Below, piece after piece: positions 1-8,809 of a stretch of 64,000 nucleotides of DNA. Origin of the DNA: an uncultured Clostridia bacterium (GTDB lineage: Bacteria; Bacillota; Clostridia; Lachnospirales; UBA5962); contig CAMLLW010000001.1 of the NCBI GenBank assembly GCA_946481295.1, forward strand, positions 147,452 to 211,451, read 5' to 3'. The first letter of the stretch is position 1. Each line of letters begins with the position of its first letter. The position numbers and the translations under genes were made by a program. The notes beneath the pieces are model-generated. The model did not search any database, was not told where the DNA came from, and saw only the letters and a program-made list of their open reading frames with translations.

Positions 1-1
1 T

Positions 2-106
2 AAGGCTTTAGGATTTACTGGTTTTAAAGTGGTGTCCTATGCAGATTTCTCTACATACGCAGCATGCTTAAAATATATAAATATTTTATACTGTCATAGT
101 ATTTAA
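2..106 (+). CDS. C-terminal fragment of an unrecognised protein (enters from outside the window)
   Basis: An open frame runs in from the window edge and stops with TAA at 104-106, giving 34 codons. Its codon choice (GTG, TCC, TTC, TAC, GCA) is less A+T-rich than most of the window, and the peptide (KALGFTGFKVVSYADFSTYA, then more) looks protein-like up to about position 80. I do not recognise the family. The last residues overlap, in antisense, the end of the truncated flavin reductase fragment at 86-208, so the true gene may end in rearranged sequence. It could also be a chance frame. Confidence 0.3.
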   Translation, partial: KALGFTGFKVVSYADFSTYAACLKYINILYCHSI

Positions 107-208
107 TTTATTTTCTTTTCCTGCAGTAATTAACATAAAATCTTCACCAATTAATTTAAAGCAGTTTCTATTAAGCTCTTTTGGTGAAATTTCAAAATAG
201 TCAGACAT
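86..208 (-). pseudogene. Truncated flavin reductase family protein (N-terminal 40 residues only)
   Basis: A strong ribosome binding site (GGAGGAGATT, 221-212 on the minus strand) precedes ATG at 208. The peptide starts MSDYFEISPKELNRNCFKLI and continues through GEDFMLITAG to NTMTV, then stops. From memory, clostridial flavin reductase (FMN-binding split-barrel) proteins of about 170 residues begin like this, and their next residues form a conserved segment of the type ASWGGLG. Here the match ends exactly where that segment should start, so about three quarters of the protein is missing. The remnant and its translation start look intact, which points to a recent deletion or rearrangement with its breakpoint near position 90. 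Confidence 0.6.
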
Positions 209-221
209 AATAATCTCCTCC

Positions 222-778
222 ATAATACTAATTTATATAAAATTATATTTTTAATTTTATTAAAAAATAACTAATTAAAAGGATATATTGTAAATTATAT
301 ATAATTTAATTATTATTTTTAATTTAATATTTTATAATAAAAGATAATTTTTAGAATTAAATCTATTGTATTATATAGATTAATGAGATAAAATTCATTT
401 ATTAGTAATAAATTATATATACAAATTAAAAATAAATCAGATAATTATAAATACATAATATTTTAAATAGATAAGAAAATATATAATTTTAAATAATTAG
501 TATTTAGAATTTATAAAATTTACTTTTAAAATTTATTAATATTAATTGCTTATAAAATAGAAATATAAAATTAAATTTATTAAATTACATAATATAAAAT
601 TTATATTAATAAATATTTCTTTTATGTGTTTTGTCTTAATAAATAATATAAATTAAATATAATTATAGATTTTATAACAGGTTGATTAATAGAAGTATTT
701 TAATATAATTATTATATATTTAATCTAGAAATATCTTTATTTTTAAATTTTATAATATTTAAAATTTGGAGGCTTTAA
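222..778. other. Long A+T-rich non-coding stretch
   Basis: About 550 bases of very A+T-rich sequence separate the flavin reductase fragment from the DUF4430 gene. I see no convincing open frame, RNA gene or strong terminator hairpin. The only clear signal is the ribosome binding site TTGGAGG just before the next gene. Promoters for both flanking genes must lie here, but the base composition makes any -10 box call unreliable. Confidence 0.5.
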
Positions 779-1204
779 ATGATTAATTTTAGAAAAATAT
801 TTTTAAGCTTTTTATTTATAATTTGTACTAATATATTTATTACTGGATGTAGTAATAATACTGACAGTACAAAATTAGAAATAAGCAGCAATATAGCTAA
901 ACTTAAAATAGTTACAGATGAAAATAGTATTCTTTATGAAAAAGAATTAAATTTTAAAGATGGTGATACTGTATTTGATTTATTAAAAAATTTTTGTAGA
1001 GAAAATAATATTTTTATGGACTTTTCAGGTAGAGGATCTTCTGCTTATGTTACTGCTATAGGAAATCTTCATCAATTGGATAAAGGGCCTCAAAGTGGTT
1101 GGACTTATAAAGTAAATAATGAAATGCCTTCTGTTGGATGTGGAGATTACAAATTAAAACAAGGAGATATCGTTATTTTTCAGTATATAACATCTTATGA
1201 ATAA
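779..1204 (+). CDS. DUF4430 domain lipoprotein
   Basis: The product is 141 residues. A lipoprotein signal (positively charged start, hydrophobic stretch, lipobox ITGC with Cys at about residue 24) is followed by a linker rich in Ser/Asn. Residues ~45-140 are a DUF4430 domain: the VFDLLKNFCRE, GPQSGWTYKVN and LKQGDIVIFQYI segments are typical. DUF4430 resembles the C-terminal domain of cobalamin-binding transcobalamin-type proteins and is found on many secreted clostridial proteins. The substrate is unknown. The protein is expected on the outer face of the membrane. It stands alone, with TTGGAGG at 768-774 supporting the start. Confidence 0.8.
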   Translation: MINFRKIFLSFLFIICTNIFITGCSNNTDSTKLEISSNIAKLKIVTDENSILYEKELNFKDGDTVFDLLKNFCRENNIFMDFSGRGSSAYVTAIGNLHQLDKGPQSGWTYKVNNEMPSVGCGDYKLKQGDIVIFQYITSYE

Positions 1205-1306
1205 ATAAGTATAAAATATTCTATAGTTTTTATTATTTCATATTTTATTGTAAAAGCTCATATAAATAAATATAATTAAAATATTTTGTGAAATGGAGGT
1301 GCAATT

Positions 1307-2290
1307 TTGGAAAATTTGAACACACAAGTGTTAAAAAATTTCAATATAAATCCACAAAATATAAAAAAGCATAAATCTCACTATTTATGTTATGAAAATT
1401 CTAGTGTGAAAATTATTAGTAAGGTGAATTGTTCTAAAAAACATATTTTATTTCAACATGATATAAAACAACATCTTATATATAATGGTTTTTGCAATAT
1501 AGATAAATTTTATTTAACTATAGATGATAAACCTTATTGTGACTTTATGGGTAATATATACGTTATGACAGATGAATTTAATTATAAAGAATTAAATTTT
1601 TCTGATGAAGTAGAATTTTTAAAATTAGTAAGTGAAATTTCTAAAATGAAAAAATGCTTAAAAACAATTAACTTAAAGGAGGACTACAATTTTTATGCTC
1701 AAGATATAAAAACTAAGTACAAAAATTCTAAAAAAAATATATTAAATATTCGAAAAATTATAGCTAACAATAAAAGATTATCAAATTTTGATATGGTTTT
1801 TTTAAAAAACTATGAAATTTATTTAGATTTAATAAATGCAACATTACATAATTTAGAACAATTTGATTCTAGTGTAGGAGAAGAATTTATTACAAATAGA
1901 AATAGTATAAGTCATAATTTTTTAAAAAGAGATAATTTATTTTTTTATGATAATTATATACATATAACAAATTTTACAAAAACTAAAATAGACTCAAACT
2001 TAACTGACCTATCTACATTAATAAAATATCATTTTAAATGGCAAAATTCTAATCCTCTCAAAATAGAAAAAATATTAGAAGAATATAGTAAATACAATAC
2101 ATTAAATAAAAATGAAATAAAAGTATTATATGCAATTTTATTATATCCGAATAAATTTATAAAAAGTTGCAATGAATATTATATAAAAAAAAGAAAGTGG
2201 ATACCTACTTCACTAAACATTAAAATGGAAAATATATTAAAAAATAGAGATTTATATTATAATTATATAGAACAATTGAAAAATTATTAG
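1307..2290 (+). CDS. CotS-family spore coat protein (kinase-like fold)
   Basis: The product is 327 residues, starting at TTG after the ribosome binding site GGAGGTG. It shows the pattern of the CotS/CotI/YutH spore coat family, which has an aminoglycoside-phosphotransferase-like fold: an N-terminal lobe (to ~110), a middle helical part with YAQDIKTKYKNSK-type sequence, and a C-terminal segment with LYPNKFIKSCNEYYIKKRKW, which matches the family's conserved 'YP.KF....YY..+.W' pattern. The usual kinase catalytic loop is not obvious, so activity is doubtful. Its position near yabG and sipL fits a role in spore coat assembly. The start codon and family are reasonably supported; the exact subfamily is not. 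Confidence 0.65.
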   Translation: MENLNTQVLKNFNINPQNIKKHKSHYLCYENSSVKIISKVNCSKKHILFQHDIKQHLIYNGFCNIDKFYLTIDDKPYCDFMGNIYVMTDEFNYKELNFSDEVEFLKLVSEISKMKKCLKTINLKEDYNFYAQDIKTKYKNSKKNILNIRKIIANNKRLSNFDMVFLKNYEIYLDLINATLHNLEQFDSSVGEEFITNRNSISHNFLKRDNLFFYDNYIHITNFTKTKIDSNLTDLSTLIKYHFKWQNSNPLKIEKILEEYSKYNTLNKNEIKVLYAILLYPNKFIKSCNEYYIKKRKWIPTSLNIKMENILKNRDLYYNYIEQLKNY

Positions 2291-2366
2291 TATTATATTT
2301 TGTAAAAATATTTTTATTAGTATATTAATCAATTTATTTTATTATTGTAATAAAGAGGTGTACTAT

Positions 2367-4070
2367 ATGGATAAAAAGGATAGATTTAAAAATTCTAAGA
2401 TAAATGATGATTTTGATGGGGTAGTTTACACGCCTCATTCAAAAAAAATAAAATCAAAAGCTAAAAATACTAAAGCCAGATCTTCACTTAATAAAAATGC
2501 ACCACCTGGTGTTTATAATACTAGAAAACAATTTAAAATTTTTTATCTATTATTATTTTTTATATCTATATTAATTTGTATTTTTATTAGTTTTTTAATT
2601 TTTTCATATGTAACAGATTTTAATTCTAAATTAAATAATAAAATTAATACAAATACAACAGAAAGTAATGATAGTAGAGATATAAATGTTACAGCAGAAA
2701 ATAAAAAAAATGTATTAGGAATTATTAAAAATATAGATATGTCAAAAAACTTATTAAGAGTAATTGATGTAAATGAAAATAAAGATATAAATATTTATTT
2801 TGACAATTCTACTAAATTTTTCAATAAATTTAACAAAAATATTATTTCTAGTGAATTAAGTGTAGGAGATATAATAGATATTAATTATTTAAAATCAAAT
2901 ACTGTAGCTGATAGCATTTCCATATCTAAAAATTTTTGGGAGAAACGTTCTATAAATAATGTTGAAATAGATTCTAATGAAATTAATGTAAATGGAGAAT
3001 TTTATCAATATTCTGATAATACTCAAGTATACTATAATAACAGTAATTATGATATAAATAATATAAATAAGTACAATGTTTTAAATATAAAGGGAATAGG
3101 AAATACAATTTGGTTTATAGATGTGCTAAAAGGAAGCGGATATTTAAAAATAATTAATTATAATAGAATAGAAAATTGTACTGTAGAGTTAAATTCTAAG
3201 ATAATAAATTTTAAAGATGATTTTACAGATCAAGACTCTATAGTATTTCCAGAAGGCAAATATAAAGCTATTATTAAAGGAAATAATATAGATACTTTTG
3301 TAAAAAGCATAGATATTGAAAATGATAAAACTACAATATTAAATTTAGATGAAGCAGATGTTAAAATGGGGGATTTAACTATTAAAACGAATGTAGATAA
3401 TCCAAAAATAATTGTTAATAATAAAGTTGTAAAAAATAATAAGTTAAGTAATTTACCATATGGAGATTATAATATAAAGATTTCAGCAGATGGATATGAT
3501 CCAGTTGAGCAAAATATAACTTTAGATCAAGAAGAAAAAACTTTAAATATATCTTTAGATAAATCGGTTAAAATAGCCAATTGGTCAGTAGCTACTAATC
3601 CAGATGGAGCTGATATTTTTATAGATAACAAATTAGTTGGAGTAACACCACTTACATTAAATATAGAATATGGTAATCACAATGTTATTTTTAGAAAACA
3701 AGGTTATTACGATACTAAAATTGATAGTTTATTTGTAGATGAAAATATAGCACCTTATCAAATAGATTTAATTCCAAAACCAGAATCTAAAAATAATTAT
3801 GATAGTACACATAATAAAACTAATGAAAACAATAATATAAATAATCAAGATAAAGATAGACAATATAAAAATAATCAAGAAATAAGTAACCAAGAAATAA
3901 ATAATCAGGGTATAAATCATCAAGAAGAAAATAACCAAAATATAGATAATCAAAATACTGAAATTAATAATACTAGTAATCAAAATAGTAATTTAACTAA
4001 TAATAATAATATAAGTAATAATAATTCAAATTATGAAGAAAATAATTCTGAATCAAATGAAAATTATTAA
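2367..4070 (+). CDS. Membrane-anchored PEGA-domain protein with Asn/Gln-rich tail
   Basis: I place the start at ATG 2367, 6 bases after GAGGTG, rather than the GTG nine bases upstream that lies inside that binding site; the product is then 567 residues. Order: a basic cytoplasmic N-terminus (to ~57), one membrane segment (~58-82, FYLLLFFISILICIFI), an extracytoplasmic region, then two PEGA-type repeats. The first is near residues 340-400 (LPYGDYNIKISADGYDPV), the second near 405-475 (PDGADIFIDNKLVGVTPLTL and YGNHNVIFRKQGYYD). PEGA repeats are surface beta domains often tied to cell-envelope proteins. The last ~95 residues are almost only N, Q, E, S and T, with repeated NNQ-EIN-NQ units. The binding partner is unknown. 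Confidence 0.7.
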   Translation: MDKKDRFKNSKINDDFDGVVYTPHSKKIKSKAKNTKARSSLNKNAPPGVYNTRKQFKIFYLLLFFISILICIFISFLIFSYVTDFNSKLNNKINTNTTESNDSRDINVTAENKKNVLGIIKNIDMSKNLLRVIDVNENKDINIYFDNSTKFFNKFNKNIISSELSVGDIIDINYLKSNTVADSISISKNFWEKRSINNVEIDSNEINVNGEFYQYSDNTQVYYNNSNYDINNINKYNVLNIKGIGNTIWFIDVLKGSGYLKIINYNRIENCTVELNSKIINFKDDFTDQDSIVFPEGKYKAIIKGNNIDTFVKSIDIENDKTTILNLDEADVKMGDLTIKTNVDNPKIIVNNKVVKNNKLSNLPYGDYNIKISADGYDPVEQNITLDQEEKTLNISLDKSVKIANWSVATNPDGADIFIDNKLVGVTPLTLNIEYGNHNVIFRKQGYYDTKIDSLFVDENIAPYQIDLIPKPESKNNYDSTHNKTNENNNINNQDKDRQYKNNQEISNQEINNQGINHQEENNQNIDNQNTEINNTSNQNSNLTNNNNISNNNSNYEENNSESNENY

Positions 4071-4080
4071 AATAATAAAA

Positions 4081-4107
4081 ACTCTAATTTATATTAGAGC
4101 TTTTTTA
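4081..4107 (+). terminator. Rho-independent terminator after the PEGA gene
   Basis: A 7-base-pair stem, CTCTAAT at 4082-4088 and ATTAGAG at 4093-4099, is followed by a run of T at 4101-4106. It lies 11 bases after the stop codon of the PEGA gene. Confidence 0.8.
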
Positions 4108-4146
4108 TTTTTAAATTAAAGTTTTAAAAAATTAACATTATATATC

Positions 4147-4174
4147 ACTATTATATAAATATAAACATAATTTA
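4147..4174 (+). promoter_or_regulatory. Possible sigma-K promoter for yabG
   Basis: AC at 4147-4148 is followed 17 bases later by CATAATTTA at 4166-4174, which fits the Bacillus/Clostridium sigma-K pattern (AC, then CATANNNTA). yabG is a known sigma-K target in Bacillus subtilis. The sequence is so A+T-rich that the match could be chance. Confidence 0.4.
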
Positions 4175-4210
4175 TAATAAGTATGTCCTGTGAAATTTTA
4201 GGGGGAACTT

Positions 4211-5026
4211 ATGGAAATAGGTGATATAGTAGTAAAAAAATCTTTTTATTATGATAATATTTTATTTAGGATTGAAGATATAGATTATAAAACAGGTATA
4301 TATTTTTTATGTGGGATAGATTATAGATTAAGAATAACATCACGAGAAAGTGACTTAGAAAATGTAAAATTATTTAAAATGCTAGAATTTAAAAGATTAT
4401 TTAAAAAAGGATTAGAACATAAAATTAAAAATATTTTAAAAGCTAGAAATGAAAAATATGAAAAATACACAGACAATATATTTTCAGGCAAAATTTTACA
4501 CATAGATTCAGATATCGAATATCTAAACTTATGTAAAACTTATTATAAAAAATTAAATATTAATGCAGATTGTGAAAAAGTTTCAGAATTAGAACAAGCT
4601 GATTATATACAAATATTGTTACAGAAATATAGACCAGATATACTAGTAATCACAGGACATGATTCTTTAAAAAATAAAGATGATTTATTAAATATAGAAA
4701 GTTATAAAAGTTCTAAGTATTTTATAGAAACTATTAGGAAAGCTAGATTATATAATCCATCTAAAGATAGTTTAATTATTATAGCAGGAGCTTGTCAAAG
4801 TTATTATGAAGCGTTAATAGATGCTGGTGCTAATATTGCAAGTAGCCCAAAAAGAATTTTAATACATGCTTTAGATCCTTTATTTATAGCAGAAAAAATA
4901 GCATTTAGTGGCATTGATGAAATTTTAAGCATAGAAACTATGGTAGAAAATACTATAACAGGTCTAGACGGTATGTCAGGATATGAAGTAAGAGGATTAT
5001 GTAGAAAGGGCGAATTAAATTTATAA
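4211..5026 (+). CDS. yabG: Sporulation-specific protease YabG
   Basis: The 271-residue product matches YabG along its whole length (about 290 residues in Bacillus subtilis): an N-terminal part beginning GDIVVKKSFYYDNILFRI, a central stretch with ILHIDSDIEYLNLCKTYYKK and RPDILVITGHDSL, and a C-terminal part with IIIAGACQSYYEALIDAGAN and IASSPKRILIHALDP. YabG is made in the mother cell late in sporulation and processes coat proteins such as SpoIVA; in Clostridioides difficile it also processes germination proteases of the Csp/SleC system. The gene has its own upstream terminator and candidate sigma-K promoter. The binding site TAGGGGG precedes the start. Confidence 0.93.
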   Translation: MEIGDIVVKKSFYYDNILFRIEDIDYKTGIYFLCGIDYRLRITSRESDLENVKLFKMLEFKRLFKKGLEHKIKNILKARNEKYEKYTDNIFSGKILHIDSDIEYLNLCKTYYKKLNINADCEKVSELEQADYIQILLQKYRPDILVITGHDSLKNKDDLLNIESYKSSKYFIETIRKARLYNPSKDSLIIIAGACQSYYEALIDAGANIASSPKRILIHALDPLFIAEKIAFSGIDEILSIETMVENTITGLDGMSGYEVRGLCRKGELNL

Positions 5027-5087
5027 TTGCAATCTTAATTTATAAGTGTTAATCTAAAACAGTAATTTTTTTAAGAGGTTAATTTTA

Positions 5088-5555
5088 ATGTTTACAAAAG
5101 ACAAAATAAAAGAAAATTTTGAAGTATTAATTTGCACATTATTTATAACAATTATAGCTTTTTTTATAGCTTGGCCACAAAAAGTAGAAGGTATTTCAAT
5201 GAAGCCAACTTTTAATGATGGGGATATAGTTTTTATGTCTAGAATATTAAAAACTATAAAGCCTATAGAAAAAAATGATATAGTTATATGTAATATAAAA
5301 ATAGATAATAAAAAACTTAAAGTAATTAAAAGAGTATTAGCAACACCAAAAGATCATTTAGTTATAAAAAATGGTTTAATAACTATAAATGGTAAAAAAA
5401 TAGATGGAATAAATTTATCAGTTTATTATAGTATAGATATTATTTTGGGGGATAATCAATATTTTATATTAGGAGATAATTTAAATTTTAGTATAGATAG
5501 TAGATATATAGGCCCTATATATAAAGATGATATAGTTGGTAAGATCGTATTTTGA
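5088..5555 (+). CDS. lepB: Type I signal peptidase
   Basis: The 155-residue product is a short Gram-positive-type signal peptidase I. One N-terminal membrane segment (residues ~12-29) leads to the catalytic box GISMKPTF with nucleophile Ser37, the general base Lys81 in VIKRVLATP, and the C-terminal box ending LGDNLNFSIDSRYIGPI. It removes signal peptides from secreted proteins on the outer side of the cytoplasmic membrane. It follows yabG by 61 bases and may be read with it; many clostridia carry several such genes, so it may serve a sporulation-stage or general role. The family assignment is secure, the specific role is not. Confidence 0.92.
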   Translation: MFTKDKIKENFEVLICTLFITIIAFFIAWPQKVEGISMKPTFNDGDIVFMSRILKTIKPIEKNDIVICNIKIDNKKLKVIKRVLATPKDHLVIKNGLITINGKKIDGINLSVYYSIDIILGDNQYFILGDNLNFSIDSRYIGPIYKDDIVGKIVF

Positions 5556-5633
5556 TAATATTATTATATATAATTAATTATAACATGTAAAACTTGTAAA
5601 AAATAATTAGAAAACAATTGAGTAATATTATTA

Positions 5634-5662
5634 TTGACATTATAATGTGTATGTGATAAAAT
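5634..5662 (+). promoter_or_regulatory. Sigma-A-type promoter for veg
   Basis: TTGACA at 5634-5639 is separated by 17 bases from TAAAAT at 5657-5662, with an extended -10 TG at 5654-5655. This is one of the best vegetative promoters in the window. It agrees with veg being a strongly expressed gene in Bacillus. Confidence 0.75.
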
Positions 5663-5758
5663 ATTCAGTTTTGTTTGCATAATATTGATTGCTATGTTAT
5701 AATTAATTAAATAAGTGTTTATACTTATTCTAAATCTGTTAAAGAGGTGAGTAAGTTT

Positions 5759-5992
5759 ATGGCTAAAAATACATTATCTCAAATAAAACAATATATTGAT
5801 AAACATGTTGGTCTTAAAGTGAGATTAGAGGCAAGTGGGCGAAATAATACATCTATAGTAAATGAGGGAATTTTAATTAATGCATATCCCAGTATTTTTA
5901 CTATTAAAGTTGGTAAAGAACAATTAAGAACTATATCTTACAGCTATACGGATATATTAATAAATAACATTAGTATTACACCATGTGATTAA
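5759..5992 (+). CDS. veg: Veg family protein
   Basis: The product is 77 residues starting at ATG 5759; a GTG 12 bases upstream lies in the ribosome binding site AAAGAGGTG and is unlikely to be used. The N-terminus MAKNTLSQIKQYIDKHVGLK and the segment ISYSYTDILI match Veg of Bacillus subtilis (86 residues, MAK start). Veg is a small SH3-like protein linked to biofilm gene control and produced at high level in vegetative cells. Its biochemical role is not firmly known. It is transcribed alone, between a strong promoter and a strong terminator, and lies upstream of sipL. Confidence 0.92.
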   Translation: MAKNTLSQIKQYIDKHVGLKVRLEASGRNNTSIVNEGILINAYPSIFTIKVGKEQLRTISYSYTDILINNISITPCD

Positions 5993-5993
5993 A

Positions 5994-6033
5994 ATAAAGG
6001 ATATACAAAAAGTTTGTATATCCTTTATTTTTT
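5994..6033 (+). terminator. Rho-independent terminator after veg
   Basis: A long stem, AATAAAGGATATACAAA pairing with TTTGTATATCCTTTATT, ends in a T-rich tract. It begins just after the veg stop codon. Confidence 0.9.
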
Positions 6034-6102
6034 ATTCATAAAAATATTTAATTAATAATATATTTATTGTAATCAATAAGTCTTAGGGAGGATTATATTA
6101 AT

Positions 6103-7677
6103 ATGATAGATAATATTAATAAAGAAAAGGTGATTTTAGATCAAAATATAGGTAACGAAACAATTCAAACTTTATTAGAAGGAGATATTATAGTACCTGA
6201 TATAAAACCTGATATGTCATTAATGCTACAAGCTGATGCACAAATAAGTATAGATAAAATTGAAGTTTCTCAAGATAGAGTTAATTATATAGGTAGATTA
6301 AATATTCAAATACTGTACATATCTAGAACTAATGATAAAGCAATACATAATATAAGTGTTGTTGTTCCTGTTGATGATTTTGTAAATATGGAAGGTCTCT
6401 CTAAAGATATTTGGGTGGAAGTTAGAGCTGATATTCAAAATATAGATTATAATATGATAAACGATAGAAAAATAAGTTATAAATCAGTTGTTGATATTAA
6501 TGTTATAGCTGATAAAGCAATTTGCTATGATGTAGTTACTAATATAGAAGGATTAGCAGAAAATCACCAAAAAAAAATAGATTTAAATTTAAATAAAAGT
6601 GTATCAAATATGGCAGATAGATTTATTATAAAAGATGAAATAGAATTATCATCAGGAAAACCAAATATAAGAGAGATTTTACAAAGTAATATAGATATTT
6701 CAAATCAAGATGTAAGAGTTTCTAATGGTAAAGTTACAGTTACAGGAGAGTTAGTAATTACAATTTTATACAAAGGAGATTCAGATGATAGCGTTATAGA
6801 ATTTTTAGAAAATGAAGTACCTTTTAATGGAGTAATAGATATCCAAGAAGTTAGAGAAGATATGTTTGCTAATGTTTTATTAAATTTGCAAGATAAGTAC
6901 ATACAAGTAAAACAAGATTCAGATGGAGAAGATAGGGTTATAGACATAGAGGTATCTTTAGGAGCAATTGTAAGAGTTAATACTCAAGAGTCAGTTGAAG
7001 TATTAGAAGATGCTTATTGTATTAATAAAAAATTAAGCATGGAGAGAAGTAATATTTCATACCCTAAACTTATTTGTCGTAATAAAAATCAAAGCAATAT
7101 AAAAGAAATTATTCAATTAGATAATAATTCTCCAGATATTTTACAAATATTTAGGGGAAAAGGTAAATCTCATTTAGATGATGTAAAAGTTGTTAATGAT
7201 AAAGTTATTGTAGAAGGGGTTATAGAAACAGATATATTGTATGTAGCGGAAAGTGACGATACACCTTTATATTCATATAAAACAATGATTCCTTATAGAC
7301 AAGTTATAGAGACAAGAGGATCATTACCTAATATGGATGTTAAAGTAGATGTTATTATAGATCATATAGGATTTAATATGCTTAGTGGAAAAGAAATAGA
7401 AATAAGATTTGTAATAAGCTTTAATACAAATGTATTTAAAAATGAAGAAAAATCTATGATAGTAGATATTAATTTTGAAGATCTTGAACAAAGTATTATA
7501 GATAATATACCAAGTATAGCTGTATATATTGTGCAAAATGAGGATACACTATGGAAAATAGCTAAAAAGTATAATACAAGTATAGATGATATTTTATCAG
7601 TAAATGAATTAGAAGATGTTGAAAAAGTTTATCCAGGGCAAAAATTACTTATTTTAAAAAATGTTTCTTTATTGTAA
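6103..7677 (+). CDS. sipL: SipL-like spore coat morphogenetic protein (SPOCS/DUF3794 repeats plus LysM)
   Basis: The product is 524 residues. It contains repeated SPOCS (DUF3794) units, each with a VTGELVITILYKG-type core (near residues 60-90, 210-235 and 365-395), and a C-terminal LysM domain at ~478-522 (YIVQNEDTLWKIAKKYNTSI, then VYPGQKLLIL). This length and architecture match SipL of Clostridioides difficile (about 510 residues), which binds the basal coat ATPase SpoIVA through its LysM domain and is needed to encase the forespore in coat. It sits alone between two terminators, downstream of veg and close to yabG, as in other Clostridia. Confidence 0.88.
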   Translation: MIDNINKEKVILDQNIGNETIQTLLEGDIIVPDIKPDMSLMLQADAQISIDKIEVSQDRVNYIGRLNIQILYISRTNDKAIHNISVVVPVDDFVNMEGLSKDIWVEVRADIQNIDYNMINDRKISYKSVVDINVIADKAICYDVVTNIEGLAENHQKKIDLNLNKSVSNMADRFIIKDEIELSSGKPNIREILQSNIDISNQDVRVSNGKVTVTGELVITILYKGDSDDSVIEFLENEVPFNGVIDIQEVREDMFANVLLNLQDKYIQVKQDSDGEDRVIDIEVSLGAIVRVNTQESVEVLEDAYCINKKLSMERSNISYPKLICRNKNQSNIKEIIQLDNNSPDILQIFRGKGKSHLDDVKVVNDKVIVEGVIETDILYVAESDDTPLYSYKTMIPYRQVIETRGSLPNMDVKVDVIIDHIGFNMLSGKEIEIRFVISFNTNVFKNEEKSMIVDINFEDLEQSIIDNIPSIAVYIVQNEDTLWKIAKKYNTSIDDILSVNELEDVEKVYPGQKLLILKNVSLL

Positions 7678-7692
7678 AATTATAAAAGTATA

Positions 7693-7739
7693 GAACAACC
7701 TTAAAATAGGAGGTTATTTTAGGGTTGTTTTAGTTTTTC
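7693..7739 (+). terminator. Rho-independent terminator after sipL
   Basis: AACAACC and TAAAATA in the left arm pair with TATTTTA and GGTTGTT in the right arm, with a T-rich tail (TTTTAGTTTTTCT). It lies 16 bases after the stop codon. Confidence 0.88.
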
Positions 7740-7806
7740 TCATTGTTATTTTAAATATATATTGATATAATATACAAATATATAAAATACAGAAGAGGAA
7801 TAAACT

Positions 7807-8439
7807 ATGAAAGGTTTGTTTATAACATTAGAGGGAACAGATGGTGCTGGTAAAACAACACAGTGCAATGTTATTAAAAATTATTTTGAAAATATAAATA
7901 AAGAAGTTTTACTTTTAAGGGAACCTGGAGGAACAAAAATTGGGGAACAAATTAGAAATATTATTGTAAGCAATAATAATACTGAAATGTCTTTTTATAC
8001 AGAAGCATTATTATATGCTGCATCAAGAGCACAATTAGTTCACCAAGTTATAAATCCAGCTTTAAAAGAAGGTAAAATAGTTGTTTGTGATAGATTTTTA
8101 GATTCTAGCATAGTATACCAAGGTATTGCTAGAGGTATAGGTATAAAGGAAGTAGAAAATATTAATAATATTGCTATTGATGGATTAGTACCTAATTTAA
8201 CATTTTTTTTAGATATTAAGCCAAATACTAGCATAAAACGTAAAAACAATTGTGAACTAGATAGATTAGAGCAAGAATCTCAAGAATTTTTTAATTTAGT
8301 ATATAATGGATATAAAACACTATGTGAATTATATTCTAATAGAATTATTAGAATAGATGCTACAGAAAATATTGATGCAGTAAGTAAAAGTATAATAGAT
8401 AGTATAGAATATTATTTATCAATCAAAGGAGAGTACTAA
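7807..8439 (+). CDS. tmk: Thymidylate kinase
   Basis: The 210-residue product phosphorylates dTMP to dTDP for DNA synthesis. The P-loop EGTDGAGKTTQ is at residues 8-18, the DR(Y/F) motif appears as CDRFLDSSIVYQG near 96-108, and the R/E-x-PGG motif as LREPGGTKIG near 38-47. It starts the conserved tmk-darA-yaaR-holB-ricT cluster; darA begins two bases after the stop codon, so they are surely co-transcribed. The start at ATG follows AGAGGAA. Confidence 0.96.
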   Translation: MKGLFITLEGTDGAGKTTQCNVIKNYFENINKEVLLLREPGGTKIGEQIRNIIVSNNNTEMSFYTEALLYAASRAQLVHQVINPALKEGKIVVCDRFLDSSIVYQGIARGIGIKEVENINNIAIDGLVPNLTFFLDIKPNTSIKRKNNCELDRLEQESQEFFNLVYNGYKTLCELYSNRIIRIDATENIDAVSKSIIDSIEYYLSIKGEY

Positions 8440-8440
8440 A

Positions 8441-8770
8441 ATGAAATTAATATTGGCAATTATAAATGATGAAGATACATACTATATAATAGATGCTTTA
8501 AAAGAAAAAAAATATAGTGTTACAAAACTTGCAAGCACAGGTGGATTTTTACGTTCAGGTAATACTACTTTAATCTGTGGTGTAGAAGATGAAAAAGTAG
8601 ATCAAGTAATATCAATAATAGAAGAAAATGGTAGAAGCAGAAAACAACTTACACCAACAACAATTAGTACTGGTAATATGGGAGAAAATTTTGCGCCATA
8701 TCCTATGGAAGTAAATGTAGGTGGAGCAACAATATTTGTATTAAATGTAGATGAATTTAGAAAGGTTTAA
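8441..8770 (+). CDS. darA: Cyclic-di-AMP receptor DarA (PII-like, YaaQ)
   Basis: The 109-residue product starts MKLILAIINDEDTYYIIDAL and carries KLASTGGFLRSGNTTLICGV, the conserved loop of the DarA/PstA/YaaQ family. These are trimeric PII-like proteins that bind the second messenger c-di-AMP in Firmicutes. The target of the signal is unknown. It lies directly after tmk with a GGAGAG site inside the tmk end, in the same order as Bacillus subtilis. Confidence 0.95.
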   Translation: MKLILAIINDEDTYYIIDALKEKKYSVTKLASTGGFLRSGNTTLICGVEDEKVDQVISIIEENGRSRKQLTPTTISTGNMGENFAPYPMEVNVGGATIFVLNVDEFRKV

Positions 8771-8809
8771 TAAATAAAATTTTAATTTTATGAGGTGGTT
8801 AATGTAATT

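Noticed and set aside
3768..3983. Minus-strand frame of 71 codons, hydrophobic, within the PEGA gene tail
   Set aside because: It is the antisense of the Asn/Gln-rich repeat; AAT/CAA codons read backwards as Ile/Leu/Phe codons. No ribosome binding site.
7324..7536. Minus-strand frame inside sipL
   Set aside because: Low-complexity Tyr/Ile/Lys translation, overlaps a clear SPOCS gene, no start signal.
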